DNA of 64,000 bases from VBDM01 sp963699535 (GTDB taxonomy: Bacteria > Pseudomonadota > Gammaproteobacteria > Burkholderiales > SG8-39). Each line of letters opens with the position of its first letter. The first letter of the stretch is position 1. The stretch covers positions 62,001 to 126,000 of the forward strand of contig CAVOUJ010000014.1 in assembly GCA_963699535.1 (NCBI GenBank), in the 5' to 3' direction. Below the pieces are notes generated by a model. That model saw only the letters and a program-made list of their open reading frames with translations, had not been told where the DNA came from and did not search any database. Both the position numbers and the translations under genes were made by a program. Below are positions 25,498 to 33,881 of this stretch, one piece after another.

Positions 25498-26559
25498 TTA
25501 CGCGAGCCTTGCCCCGCTCGCCGGATCGAAAAGGAAAGTGAGGCTGGGCTTGAGACGGACCGCCGCTCCGGGCTGGAACTCGTGGCGCTCGCGCACGACT
25601 GCCGTGACATCCACGCCGGCGAGCCTGCAGAAGATCTGCGTGTCCGCACCTGTCGGCTCCACCACGACGACTTCTGCGGGCACGCCGTCATCGCTTACCG
25701 CGAAATGCTCGGGCCGCACGCCCACCACGACGTCGCGTCCTTCGGGGATCTCGGCTCGCACCGGCATCGGCAGGTGCACTCCCTCGCCGACCGCGACCGC
25801 GAGCCCGGCGCCGTTTCGCGCCATGCGGCCGGAAAGAAAATTCATCGCGGGCGATCCGATAAAACCCGCGACGAACCGGTTCGCCGGGCTGTCGTAGAGC
25901 TCGAGCGGCGAGCCGATCTGCTCGACGCGGCCGGCATTCATCACCACGATCTTGTCGGCCATGGTCATCGCCTCGATCTGGTCGTGGGTGACGTACACCG
26001 AGGTCGTCTTCAGGCGCTGGTGGAGCGCCTTGATCTCGGTGCGCATCGCCACCCTGAGATTCGCATCGAGGTTGGAAAGCGGCTCGTCGAAAAGGAACAC
26101 CTGCGGCTTCCTCACGATCGCGCGCCCCATGGCGACGCGCTGGCGCTGGCCGCCGGAGAGCTGCCGCGGGTAGCGCTGCAGATAGTCCATGAGCCCGAGG
26201 ATTTGCGCCGCTTCCTCGACGCGCACACGGGTCTCCTGGTTCGAATCGCCGGCGAGCTTCAGGCTGAACGCCATGTTGTCGAACACGGTCATGTGCGGGT
26301 AAAGCGCGTAATTCTGGAACACCATGGCGATGTCGCGCTCTTTCGGCGCCACGTCGTTGACCACGCGGGCGCCGATCGAGACCGAGCCGCCGGAAATTTC
26401 CTCCAGCCCGGCGATCATCCTCAGGAGCGTGCTCTTGCCGCAGCCCGAAGGGCCGACAAGGACGCAGAATTCGCCGTCCTCGACCTCGACATCCACGCCG
26501 TGCACGACTTCGGTCGAGCCGAAACTCTTGCGTACGCCGGAGAGGGTCACCGATGCCAT
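25498..26559 (-). CDS. Sugar ABC transporter ATPase (UgpC/MalK type)
   Basis: A 353-residue nucleotide-binding subunit. Walker A GPSGCGKST lies near residue 36-44, signature LSGGQRQRVAMGRA near 134, Walker B VFLFDEPLSNLDA near 155, the switch His in VTHDQIEAMT, and a C-terminal TOBE/OB domain with VVGVRPEHF. It energises the two CUT1 permeases encoded next. It is the first gene of this minus-strand operon, with a 171-base divergent gap to the epimerase gene. Confidence 0.93.
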   Translation of the reverse strand: MASVTLSGVRKSFGSTEVVHGVDVEVEDGEFCVLVGPSGCGKSTLLRMIAGLEEISGGSVSIGARVVNDVAPKERDIAMVFQNYALYPHMTVFDNMAFSLKLAGDSNQETRVRVEEAAQILGLMDYLQRYPRQLSGGQRQRVAMGRAIVRKPQVFLFDEPLSNLDANLRVAMRTEIKALHQRLKTTSVYVTHDQIEAMTMADKIVVMNAGRVEQIGSPLELYDSPANRFVAGFIGSPAMNFLSGRMARNGAGLAVAVGEGVHLPMPVRAEIPEGRDVVVGVRPEHFAVSDDGVPAEVVVVEPTGADTQIFCRLAGVDVTAVVRERHEFQPGAAVRLKPSLTFLFDPASGARLA

Positions 26560-26730
26560 GCCGTCGCTCCGTCTGCCCGGAGTGTGTCGCGGGAAATCTC
26601 GGAAAGGGCGAAAGCAGGTTAGCCGCGTGCGCCGAGGCGGTCAAGTAGCGCGGCAGCGTTGGACTTCCTGCGCGGCTCTTTGTAAGCTTCGATAGTCCGA
26701 ATCCCGAAAAACCTTCCAGAGCAAACCAAG
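26560..26730. promoter_or_regulatory. Divergent promoter region
   Basis: 171 bases between the ABC operon (minus) and the epimerase gene (plus) must hold promoters for both. I see no close match to a sigma-70 pair and no clear operator palindrome. Confidence 0.4.
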
Positions 26731-27705
26731 GTGCCTGAGCGCTTCTCTGTTGATCGCGCGGATTTTTCCCGCCCGGTCATGGTGACCGGCGCGGGCGGCT
26801 GCATCGGCAGCTGGGTGCTCGCGCTGCTGGTGCGCGCGGGGGTGCCGGCGTGCGCCTTCGATCTCTCCGAGGACAAGCGCCGGCCGCGGCTGCTGATTTC
26901 CGAGGACGAGGTGAAGAAGGTCGAGTGGCGCACGGGCGACATTTCCGACACTGCTGCGCTTGTGCGTGTATTCGAAGCTGTCCGGCCCTGCGCGGTGATA
27001 CACCTCGCCGCTCTTCAGGTACCGTTCTGCAAATCCGACCCGATCGCCGGAGCCAGGGTAAACGTGGTAGGGACGGTGAACGTCTTCGAGGCTGCGCGTC
27101 GTCTCGGAATAAGGCGCCTCGCCTACGCAAGCTCGATCGCCGCCTACGGCGCGATGGATGATGGCCACGGCGCCATGCACACGCTCTATGGGGCGTACAA
27201 GTATTGCGACGAGCAGATTGCCAAGGTCTATTCGGAGGACTGGGGCGTGGCGAGCGTCGGGATACGGCCCGGGGTCGTCTACGGCGTGGGTCGCGACCAG
27301 GGGCTTACCTCGAAGACCACGTTCGCGATCCTCGCGGCGGCCGCGGGAAAATCCTACGACGTGCCGTTCTCCGGTGGCGTTTCGTGGCTGTACGCAGGAG
27401 AAGTCGCAAGCGCGTTCGTTCACGCGGTCGCGCGCGAGCGGGCCGGCGCCCCGGTGTTCGACATGAACGGTGTCTATGCCCCGGTCGAGGAGGGCCTCGC
27501 GATACTGAGGAGGCTCGCCCCTGCGGCGACAATCACGTCCTCGGGGCAGCCGCTCGCTTTCCCGATGCACCTGCCGGATGAGCGGCTGCGCGACTACCTC
27601 GGCGACTACGGCGGCATGCCGCTCGCCGAGGGCATCCGAGAAACCTACGAGGCGTTCCGCTCTTTGATCGGGCGCGGAACGCTCGCCGTGCCCGAGGCCG
27701 CGTAA
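26731..27705 (+). CDS. NAD-dependent epimerase/dehydratase
   Basis: A 324-residue extended SDR with TGAGGCIG (about residues 17-24), the ASSIAAYG strand with the catalytic Ser/Thr region, and YGAYK (Y-x3-K, about 151-155). GTG 26731 is used; no Met lies before the Rossmann motif except at residue 17, which would cut it off. It is probably a nucleotide-sugar or lactone-type dehydrogenase acting in the same sugar pathway as the divergent importer operon. The exact substrate is unknown. Confidence 0.87.
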   Translation: MPERFSVDRADFSRPVMVTGAGGCIGSWVLALLVRAGVPACAFDLSEDKRRPRLLISEDEVKKVEWRTGDISDTAALVRVFEAVRPCAVIHLAALQVPFCKSDPIAGARVNVVGTVNVFEAARRLGIRRLAYASSIAAYGAMDDGHGAMHTLYGAYKYCDEQIAKVYSEDWGVASVGIRPGVVYGVGRDQGLTSKTTFAILAAAAGKSYDVPFSGGVSWLYAGEVASAFVHAVARERAGAPVFDMNGVYAPVEEGLAILRRLAPAATITSSGQPLAFPMHLPDERLRDYLGDYGGMPLAEGIRETYEAFRSLIGRGTLAVPEAA

Positions 27706-27744
27706 TGAACGCACGGCCCGGCGCAAACCGTGCTCGATCGAGCG

Positions 27745-28440
27745 ATGGCTGAAACCGCGCTCATCGTCGGCGCAGGCAGCGGCCTCTCGGGCTCGCTCGC
27801 GCGCCTGTTCGCGAGAGAGGGCATGCGTGTCGCTCTCGCCGCGCGCGACACGGCCAAGCTCGGTGCTCTCGTCAAGGAGACCGCGGCTCTCGCGATCGCG
27901 TGCGACGCGGCCGAGTCTGCGCAAGTAGAGTCGATGTTCGCTGCAGTCGAAGCGAAATGGGGCGTGCCGGACCTCGTCGTCTTCAACGCGGGCTACCGGG
28001 TGCGCGGGCCCTTCGTCGGCCTCGATCCGAAGGAAGTCGAACGCACCATCAGGGTGTCGGCTTACGCGGGGTTCCTCGTCGCCCAGACCGCGGCGAAACG
28101 CATGCTGCCGCGGGCGTCAGGCGCAGTTTTCTTCACCGGGGCGTCGGCGAGCGTCAAGGGTTACGCCGAGTCTGCGCCTTTCGCGATGGGCAAGTTCGCG
28201 CTGCGCGGCCTCGCGCAGAGCATGGCGCGGGAGCTGGCGCCCAAAGGCATCCACGTCGCACACTTCGTGATCGACGGCGGCATCTCCAGCGGTGCGGGCG
28301 ATTCCCGCTCGCGTGAGCGCGGCGCCGACGGAATGCTTCTGCCCGACGAGATCGCGAAAAACTACTTGCACGTCTTCCGCCAGCACCGCAGCGCCTGGAC
28401 CTGGGAAGTCGAGCTGCGGCCCTGGGTCGAACGGTTCTAG
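27745..28440 (+). CDS. Atypical SDR-family protein lacking the catalytic Tyr
   Basis: A 231-residue short-chain dehydrogenase fold protein. It has a GAGSGLSG cofactor loop, NAGY and a late IDGGI. At the site where classical members have Y-x3-K it reads FAMGK, so the catalytic Tyr is Phe, while the Lys is kept. The same region (SAPFAMGKFALRGLAQSMA) is well ordered and not frameshifted. ATG 27745 is preferred over GTG 27730, which adds five residues. It follows the epimerase gene closely. Activity, if any, must use a different proton donor. Confidence 0.85.
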   Translation: MAETALIVGAGSGLSGSLARLFAREGMRVALAARDTAKLGALVKETAALAIACDAAESAQVESMFAAVEAKWGVPDLVVFNAGYRVRGPFVGLDPKEVERTIRVSAYAGFLVAQTAAKRMLPRASGAVFFTGASASVKGYAESAPFAMGKFALRGLAQSMARELAPKGIHVAHFVIDGGISSGAGDSRSRERGADGMLLPDEIAKNYLHVFRQHRSAWTWEVELRPWVERF

Positions 28441-28443
28441 CCC

Positions 28444-29655
28444 ATGCCCGATACGAACAAGCGCGCACTGGGGCAGGTCGACTTGCTGGGCGAGGCGGAG
28501 GGCGCTGCTCGCGGCAGGAGCCGCGACAAACCGGCGGAGGATGCGGCCCGCTCCACCGGGATATTGCCGTCGCAGGAACTCGAGCATCTGGTCAAGGCGT
28601 CGAAGGAGATCGTCGCGTTGGAAGGGATACAGAGCGATCAATTCCAGCCCGCGAGCCTCGACCTTCGCCTGGGCCCCGTTGCATATCGAGTCCGCGCAAG
28701 CTTTCTGCCGGGGAGGAACGCGAAAGTCGAGGACCGGCTCAAAGACCTCGAAATGCACAAGATGGATATCAGCGACGGAGCGGTGCTCGAGCGCGGCTGC
28801 GTCTACATTGTGCCCCTGCTCGAGGGCCTGGCGCTCAAGAAACGCACTTCGGCGATGGGCAATCCCAAGAGCTCTATCGGCCGCATCGACGTGTTCACGC
28901 GACTCATCACCGACTACGGCACCGAGTTCGACCGTGTGCGCGAGGGCTACAACGGGCCGCTGTACGCGGAAGTTTCGCCGCGAACGTTCAGCGTGCTGGT
29001 GCGCAAGGGCTCGCGCCTGAGTCAGATTCGTATCCGCCGGGGCAACCCGCCCACCGGGAACGAGACTCTGCGGCGGCTGCAGGAAGAGCACCAGCTGGTC
29101 GACGCCATCAGCGCCGAAGAGATTCGCGACGGCGTGCCGGTGTCGATGGACCTGGTGGGCGATCGGTCGGGCGGCGTCATCGGCTACAAGGCGAAGAGCC
29201 ACGCCGGACTGATCGACGTCGATCGCGTGCGGCGCTACGACGTGAACGATTTCTGGGAGCCGGTGCTTGCGCCACGAAAGGGCGGCCTGGTGCTCGACCC
29301 GGCCGACTTCTACATCCTCGCCTCGCGCGAGTCGGTGAAGGTGCCGCCGATGCTCGCCGCGGAGATGGTCGCGTACGACACGCTGGTCGGTGAGTTCCGC
29401 GTTCACTACGCCGGATTCTTTGATCCGGGTTTTGGCGATCCGCAGGCGGGCGGGCAGGGCTCGCGCGCCGTGCTCGAGGTCCGTTCCTACGAGGTTCCTT
29501 TCGTGATCGAGCACGGCCAGGTTGTCGGCCGCCTGGTATACGAGCGGCTGACCGCTCCGCCGGCGAAGCTCTATGGCGCCGGTTTGAAGTCTTCGTATCA
29601 GCGCCAGGGCATCGCGCTCAGCAAGCATTTCAAGCCTATTCCCGCAACGGAGTGA
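28444..29655 (+). CDS. dcd: 2'-deoxycytidine 5'-triphosphate deaminase, long form
   Basis: A 403-residue protein of the long dCTP deaminase family found in alpha- and betaproteobacteria, about twice the size of the E. coli enzyme because it holds two dUTPase-like beta-barrel halves. Motifs: QPASLDLRLG (about 66-75), NPKSSIGRIDVFTRL (the conserved Ser-Ser-x-Gly-Arg substrate loop) and a second half with EFRVHYAGFFDPGFG and VGRLVYERL. It turns dCTP into dUTP for thymidylate synthesis. It starts 3 bases after the SDR stop and lies 4 bases before the thioesterase gene. Confidence 0.88.
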   Translation: MPDTNKRALGQVDLLGEAEGAARGRSRDKPAEDAARSTGILPSQELEHLVKASKEIVALEGIQSDQFQPASLDLRLGPVAYRVRASFLPGRNAKVEDRLKDLEMHKMDISDGAVLERGCVYIVPLLEGLALKKRTSAMGNPKSSIGRIDVFTRLITDYGTEFDRVREGYNGPLYAEVSPRTFSVLVRKGSRLSQIRIRRGNPPTGNETLRRLQEEHQLVDAISAEEIRDGVPVSMDLVGDRSGGVIGYKAKSHAGLIDVDRVRRYDVNDFWEPVLAPRKGGLVLDPADFYILASRESVKVPPMLAAEMVAYDTLVGEFRVHYAGFFDPGFGDPQAGGQGSRAVLEVRSYEVPFVIEHGQVVGRLVYERLTAPPAKLYGAGLKSSYQRQGIALSKHFKPIPATE

Positions 29656-29659
29656 CTCG

Positions 29660-30085
29660 ATGCCCCTTCGGCCCGGATTCGACGTCGAACATTTCGAGCG
29701 TTTCGGGCGCGACCACCTGCCCGGGTTGATCGGATTCACCATCACGGAAGTCTCCGAGGGGCTGGTCAAGGGGCAGCTGGACATCCGTAAGGCGCTTCTC
29801 GCGCCGAACGGCTATCTGCACGCCGGGACGATCGTCAGCTTCGCCGACACGCTCGCCGGCTACGGCTGCGTCGCGCACCTGCCTGCGAACGCACAGAATT
29901 TCACCACCGTCGAGCTGAAGACGAACTTCCTAAATACTGCGAAGGAGGGCACGCTCTACTGCGAGGCGCACGCGGTGCATCTGGGGCGCACGACCCACGT
30001 GTGGGATGCTGTCGTGACCCACGGCGAGGAGCGGCGCAGGCTCGCACTGTTCCGCTGCACTCAGCTCATTCTTTATCCGAAGTAG
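29660..30085 (+). CDS. PaaI-like hotdog thioesterase
   Basis: A 141-residue single hotdog-domain protein of the PaaI/YdiI group. The central helix segment NGYLHAGTIVSFADTLAGYG carries the H-A-G-x-I motif and the catalytic Asp at the helix start, followed by TTVELKTNFLN and the HLGRTTHVWDAVV strands. It hydrolyses acyl- or aroyl-CoA thioesters in the cytoplasm. ATG 29660 is only 4 bases after the Dcd stop. Confidence 0.9.
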   Translation: MPLRPGFDVEHFERFGRDHLPGLIGFTITEVSEGLVKGQLDIRKALLAPNGYLHAGTIVSFADTLAGYGCVAHLPANAQNFTTVELKTNFLNTAKEGTLYCEAHAVHLGRTTHVWDAVVTHGEERRRLALFRCTQLILYPK

Positions 30086-30167
30086 AAACCGTGACCCCGA
30101 AACCCGGACACTTGGCTGGATCTTCGTTCGGAGTAGCATTGTGCTTTCCCTTCTCGAAAGCAGTCCC

Positions 30168-30428
30168 ATGGCCTCCGCAAACCCGCAAGCTGCCCAACAA
30201 TCCCTCGCCGAGGTTGCGGCGGCGATTTACGTGGAACTGATCGGCAGGGCGTTTCTTCGCGTCGACAACGCCGCGGTGATCAAGCCTGAGGCCGGGGCGC
30301 TCGCGACGCTCAGCTTCGAGCTTGCCGCTGCATTCAAGAAAGCCGAGCAGGCGGCGCTTGCGGACGCGGGCCCCAAGAACGTCGGCTACAACGTGCAGCT
30401 CGGGGACATCGACGGCTGGAAAAAATAG
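30168..30428 (+). CDS. Hypothetical small protein
   Basis: An 86-residue soluble protein, helical in appearance, with a conserved-looking block AAAIYVELIGRAFLR. ATG 30168 is preferred over GTG 30141. I do not recognise a domain. It stands alone between the thioesterase and a hydrolase gene. Confidence 0.6.
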   Translation: MASANPQAAQQSLAEVAAAIYVELIGRAFLRVDNAAVIKPEAGALATLSFELAAAFKKAEQAALADAGPKNVGYNVQLGDIDGWKK

Positions 30429-30458
30429 CCGGGCGGCGTCCTGGCAGGCGGAGACCCG

Positions 30459-30566
30459 ATGAGACTTGCTGGAACGAGGCTGCTCTTCATTGCGATGTTT
30501 GCGCTGGCGGGCCAGGCTTTTGCCTCCCGCCCAGACACAAGACATCGTAAACTGGCGCTGGCGTAA
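30459..30566 (+). other. Short ORF with signal-peptide-like sequence ahead of hydrolase
   Basis: A 35-codon frame starting ATG 30459 reads RLAGTRLLFIAMFALAGQAF and stops at 30566. It ends just before the alpha/beta hydrolase fold begins in another frame with no good start codon. It could be the secretion signal of that hydrolase separated by a frameshift, or an unrelated leader. The evidence is only its hydrophobic profile and position. Confidence 0.35.
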
Positions 30567-30571
30567 CTCAT

Positions 30572-31282
30572 CTGCGCACTTCGACTTTCGTACTCGTTCA
30601 CGGCGCCTGGCACGGCGGATGGTGCTGGCGCTTCGTCGCGCCGATCCTGCGGCGCGCCGGGCACGAGGTGTACACGCCCACGCTCACGGGGCTGGGCGAG
30701 CGCGCGCACCTCGCGCACCCGGGGATCGACCTGGACCTTCACGTGCAGGATGTCGTCGCGTTGCTGGAAGCCGAAGACCTGCACGACGTCGTGCTCCTGG
30801 GCCACAGCTACGGCGGGATGGTGGTGACCGGCGCCGCCGACCGCTGCGCGGCGCGCATCCGCCGCCTCGTCTATCTCGACGCCTTCGTTCCCGGGAACGG
30901 CAAATGCGCGCTCGACTACGTCCTGCCGGAGCGCGCCGCCGCGTTCCGCAAGGAAGGCGAGCAGGCCGGCACGGTGGCCCCGCCTCCGCTCACGCTGTGG
31001 GGATACACGAAGCCCGAGCACATCGCCTTTGCCAAGCCGCGCGAGACGCGGCATCCCTACCGCAGCTTCACCCAGCCGATCCGGCTCGCCAACGAAGCCG
31101 CGCTCGCGCGCCTCCCGAAGACCTTCATCTACTGCTCATCGCCCGCGACCGGGAGTTTCGATCACCTCGCGGCGAAGTACCGCGGCGACCCGGCTTGGAG
31201 CTACTTCGAGCTCAAGACCGGCCACGATGCCATGATCCTCGTGCCCGACGAGCTGGCAGCGGTCCTTCTGCAATCGGCGTAA
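30572..31282 (+). CDS. Alpha/beta hydrolase (esterase/HNL-like), start uncertain
   Basis: About 236 residues of the alpha/beta hydrolase superfamily, similar in motifs to small esterase/hydroxynitrile-lyase-like proteins. FVLVHGAWHGGWCW is the oxyanion strand, GHSYGG holds the nucleophile Ser, DAFVPG follows, and TGHDAM holds the catalytic His. No ATG or GTG precedes the first strand in this frame; CTG 30572 is the best in-frame codon, while GTG 30668 would remove the oxyanion loop. A frame slip from the signal-like ORF at 30459 would solve this. The substrate is unknown. Confidence 0.8.
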   Translation: MRTSTFVLVHGAWHGGWCWRFVAPILRRAGHEVYTPTLTGLGERAHLAHPGIDLDLHVQDVVALLEAEDLHDVVLLGHSYGGMVVTGAADRCAARIRRLVYLDAFVPGNGKCALDYVLPERAAAFRKEGEQAGTVAPPPLTLWGYTKPEHIAFAKPRETRHPYRSFTQPIRLANEAALARLPKTFIYCSSPATGSFDHLAAKYRGDPAWSYFELKTGHDAMILVPDELAAVLLQSA

Positions 31283-31296
31283 GCCGCCGCCCCCGG

Positions 31297-31971
31297 CTAT
31301 GTCGCCGCTTCCACCCGCGGCACGGTAACCCCCACCAGCGTGTCGCGCGTCAGTATCGTCGCGAGGCGCTCTTCGCTCCAGCCCTCGGTGCTTTTCGGGC
31401 GCATGGGGATCACGACGTAACGCATGTCGGCGTTGGAATCGTGCACGCGCACGGTGACATGGTCGGGGAGCACGGTGCCGAATTCCTTCAACACCGCGCG
31501 CGGCTCGAACACCACGCGCGAGCGGTAGTTGGTGCTCTTGTACCAGGTCGGCGGCATTCCGAGCAGGGCGCGCGGATAGCACGAGCACAGGGTGCAGACG
31601 ATGACGTTGTGCACCCCGGGGGTGTTTTCGACCGCGATCAGGCGATCGGCCTCCAGGTCGATGCCGAACTCCGCGCACGCGGCCTTGCCGTCCTCCAGAA
31701 GGCGTTTCTTGAATTGCGGGTCGGCCCACGCGTGCGCGACCACCCTGGAGCCGCGATAGGGAAGTTCTTCCTCGAAGAGCTCCATCCTGCGCCTGACTTG
31801 TTCCGCGGTGACCGCGCCTTTTTCCTCGAGAAGCTCCTGCATGGCGCGGCTCATGATCTCGTATTCCGACGGCGGTCCCTCGTCACGCTCCTCGATGGGC
31901 GCGTGATCTTCGTGATCGTGATCGTGGCCGCGCTTCCTGTTGGCGTAATAGTCGTGAGGATGATCGCTCAT
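31297..31971 (-). CDS. Nitrile hydratase alpha / thiocyanate hydrolase gamma-like subunit
   Basis: A 224-residue metal-bearing subunit. The claw motif C-T-L-C-S-C sits at about residues 126-131, with Thr marking the cobalt type rather than iron. The flanks are VIV before it and YPRALLG-PPTWYKS after it. The N-terminus is His/Asp rich (HDHDHEDH, about 16-23). ATG 31971 overlaps the stop of the previous gene (ATGA). It is the third of three small genes that match scnB-scnA-scnC of thiocyanate hydrolase in order and domain content. Hydration of nitriles or of thiocyanate are both possible. Confidence 0.88.
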   Translation of the reverse strand: MSDHPHDYYANRKRGHDHDHEDHAPIEERDEGPPSEYEIMSRAMQELLEEKGAVTAEQVRRRMELFEEELPYRGSRVVAHAWADPQFKKRLLEDGKAACAEFGIDLEADRLIAVENTPGVHNVIVCTLCSCYPRALLGMPPTWYKSTNYRSRVVFEPRAVLKEFGTVLPDHVTVRVHDSNADMRYVVIPMRPKSTEGWSEERLATILTRDTLVGVTVPRVEAAT

Positions 31972-32273
31972 GCCGGCTCCAGCCAGTGTTCGAAGATTTC
32001 CATTTCGATGAGGTCCCGCTCAGGCCCCTGATAGGCCGGCCAGACGTTCGTCTGCACGAAGCGAACGCGGTACAGCACCTTCTTCGGTTCGCCGTCGAAC
32101 CCGTAGGCCAGCTCTTCGGGGTTTGGAAAGGCGCCGCAGATGCGCTCGATTGCGCCGGTCTTGCCGCGGATGTAATAAGGCGTGCGTCGGTGGCCGGGCG
32201 GAAAGCTGCGCTTGACTGCCACGCGATCGCCCACCTTGAAGAGGTGCCCGGGTGCCGGTGTATACGTTGACAT
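31968..32273 (-). CDS. Nitrile hydratase beta C-terminal half / thiocyanate hydrolase alpha-like subunit
   Basis: A 101-residue protein matching only the C-terminal SH3-like barrel of nitrile hydratase beta: FKVGDRVAVK, the HRRTPYYIRGKTG block and LYRVRFVQTNVWPAY. In ordinary nitrile hydratase this is fused to a helical N-terminal half; here that half is the upstream gene. ATG 32273 gives a compact start; an in-frame ATG at 32312 would overlap the upstream stop. It is translationally coupled to the metal subunit downstream. Confidence 0.85.
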   Translation of the reverse strand: MSTYTPAPGHLFKVGDRVAVKRSFPPGHRRTPYYIRGKTGAIERICGAFPNPEELAYGFDGEPKKVLYRVRFVQTNVWPAYQGPERDLIEMEIFEHWLEPA

Positions 32274-32308
32274 AGGGGGCCCTGCGACCTGCGTCCGGAG
32301 GCCCGTTG

Positions 32309-32662
32309 TCACCGGCCTTTCCCCTTCTTGATGGCAGACTCCATTTCATCGGGAACGTTGAAGCGCGCCCGGATCTCGGACATCTTCGCCTCGAGCTCTC
32401 CCTCCGTGACGAGGCCTTTCTCGATCAGCAGGGCGCGCAGGGCCAGCGTCGTGCGCTCGAAGTATTCGAGCTCCGCGTACCGGTCGCCGAGGTCTTCCGC
32501 AGCGCGGCGCAATTCGTCGACCAGGACGATCTGGTTCCGCTGAGCGACCGAGCGCAGCGCGTTGGCCTGCCGCTCCCAGAATTTCATGCCGCGGTCGAGG
32601 GTATCGACCGGCCCGGCGTCATCGCCGCCGATGTCGGCGGGGTTTCTATGCGTGCGGCTCAT
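32309..32662 (-). CDS. Nitrile hydratase beta N-terminal half / thiocyanate hydrolase beta-like subunit
   Basis: A 117-residue helical protein matching the N-terminal part of nitrile hydratase beta subunits (NPADIGG start near residue 7, KFWERQANAL, ELEYFERTTLALRALLIEKG). It ends KKGKGR. It starts 13 bases after the HupE-like stop and precedes the C-terminal-half gene. A split beta subunit in this order is how thiocyanate hydrolase is organised; two-half nitrile hydratases such as the toyocamycin enzyme are the alternative. Confidence 0.8.
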   Translation of the reverse strand: MSRTHRNPADIGGDDAGPVDTLDRGMKFWERQANALRSVAQRNQIVLVDELRRAAEDLGDRYAELEYFERTTLALRALLIEKGLVTEGELEAKMSEIRARFNVPDEMESAIKKGKGR

Positions 32663-32675
32663 GGTAGTCCTCGAT

Positions 32676-33296
32676 TCAGCCCGCGATCTGCGCGGAGAGA
32701 AACGCTAATCCGATCGCCCCGATCACGGCACCCAGGAGGGAGGAAGCCGGCTTCGCCCAGGCCTCGCGGGCGGCGATCAGGCGCCGGTGCACGAGGAACG
32801 CCGCCGCCGCGATGCCGAGCTGGACGAGGGAAAAACCGATCAGGTACGCGGCGAGTGGCGCCGCTTCCGCGCCGAATATCGTTTCCGCGTAAGCGTACCC
32901 GTGCAGGAGGCCCGCGAGCGCGAGGCCGCCTGAGAGTCCGGGGAGCGCGATCCGGTGCCCGGCCATGACCAAGCCGCCGATGAGGACCACGGAGAGCGCC
33001 ACGCCGACTTCGTTCCCCGGCAGTACGATTCCTGCGAGGTGCAGCGCGGCACCGGCAAGGCTCCCGCCGATTACGGCTGCCACGCCCCACAGTCCGCGAT
33101 CGATCAAGGCGAGAAAGAATCCCGCTGCGACGATGAAGGCCGCGTGATCGAGGCCGATCACCGGGTGACCGAGGCCCGACAGCAGGCCCTGCGCGAACGT
33201 CTCCGGCAAGCCCCCGTCCATGAAATGATGGGCCCCGGCCGCACAGGGAAGTGCCGCGAGCGCGGCGAGGACGAATATTCTGGCTGTGTTCGACAT
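32676..33296 (-). CDS. HupE/UreJ-family metal permease
   Basis: A 206-residue membrane protein with a signal-like first helix (cleavage after AGA), the conserved metal motif HPVIGLDH (about 44-51) and five further helices. HupE/UreJ proteins import nickel or cobalt. It is the first gene of the operon with the cobalt-type nitrile-hydratase-like subunits 13 bases downstream, so supply of cobalt to that enzyme is a natural reading (inference). ATG 33296 is used; the frame stays open 90 bases upstream without a ribosome site. Confidence 0.87.
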   Translation of the reverse strand: MSNTARIFVLAALAALPCAAGAHHFMDGGLPETFAQGLLSGLGHPVIGLDHAAFIVAAGFFLALIDRGLWGVAAVIGGSLAGAALHLAGIVLPGNEVGVALSVVLIGGLVMAGHRIALPGLSGGLALAGLLHGYAYAETIFGAEAAPLAAYLIGFSLVQLGIAAAAFLVHRRLIAAREAWAKPASSLLGAVIGAIGLAFLSAQIAG

Positions 33297-33505
33297 CGGT
33301 GGCAGGAGCCGGGGTTCAAATAGTGTACCCCGGCTCGCGGCGCGAGCGTGCAGCCGCAAGGAAAGGCCTATCATCGAAGACCTCAACAGGAGGATAACGC
33401 GGTGATCCCGAGCCGGCGTCGGGCTGCTGACACCACGCTGTCAGCAGCGGAGCGCCATCCTTTCAGGCGTGCGAATCCCGCACTTCACCTCTAAGGAGAT
33501 TGAAA

Positions 33506-33874
33506 ATGAAGAACGCAGTGGTCTGGAGCGAAATCGCAGTGTCCGATCTCAAGCGCGCGACCGCTTTCTACGAGAAGCTGCTCGACGGGCAGCTGAAAAC
33601 CGAGACCTTCGGCCCCTACGAATTCGCGCTTTTCCCGCATGCAGCGGACGGCATCGGCGGCTGCCTGATGAAGGGAGAGGGCTACGAGCCTTCGGCAAAG
33701 GGGACGGTGACCTACCTCGCCGCCGAGCCCGGCATCGACGCGGCGCTCAAGCGCGCGGCCGCCGCGGGCGCGAAGGTGCTCATGCCCAAGATGGCTCTGC
33801 CCGGCAACCAGGGCTTCATCGCCCACGTGTCGGACTGCGAGGGCAACCGCATAGGGCTGCACGCGATGAGCTAG
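33506..33874 (+). CDS. VOC-superfamily (glyoxalase-like) protein
   Basis: A 122-residue single-module protein of the vicinal oxygen chelate fold: WSEIAVSDLKRATAFYEKLL at the start and a second beta-alpha-beta unit ending DCEGNRIGLHAM. AAGGAGA at 33493-33499 fixes ATG 33506. It sits 7 bases before a WYL regulator gene, a pairing common in proteobacteria. Enzymatic role unknown. Confidence 0.88.
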   Translation: MKNAVVWSEIAVSDLKRATAFYEKLLDGQLKTETFGPYEFALFPHAADGIGGCLMKGEGYEPSAKGTVTYLAAEPGIDAALKRAAAAGAKVLMPKMALPGNQGFIAHVSDCEGNRIGLHAMS

Positions 33875-33881
33875 GAGTTCC

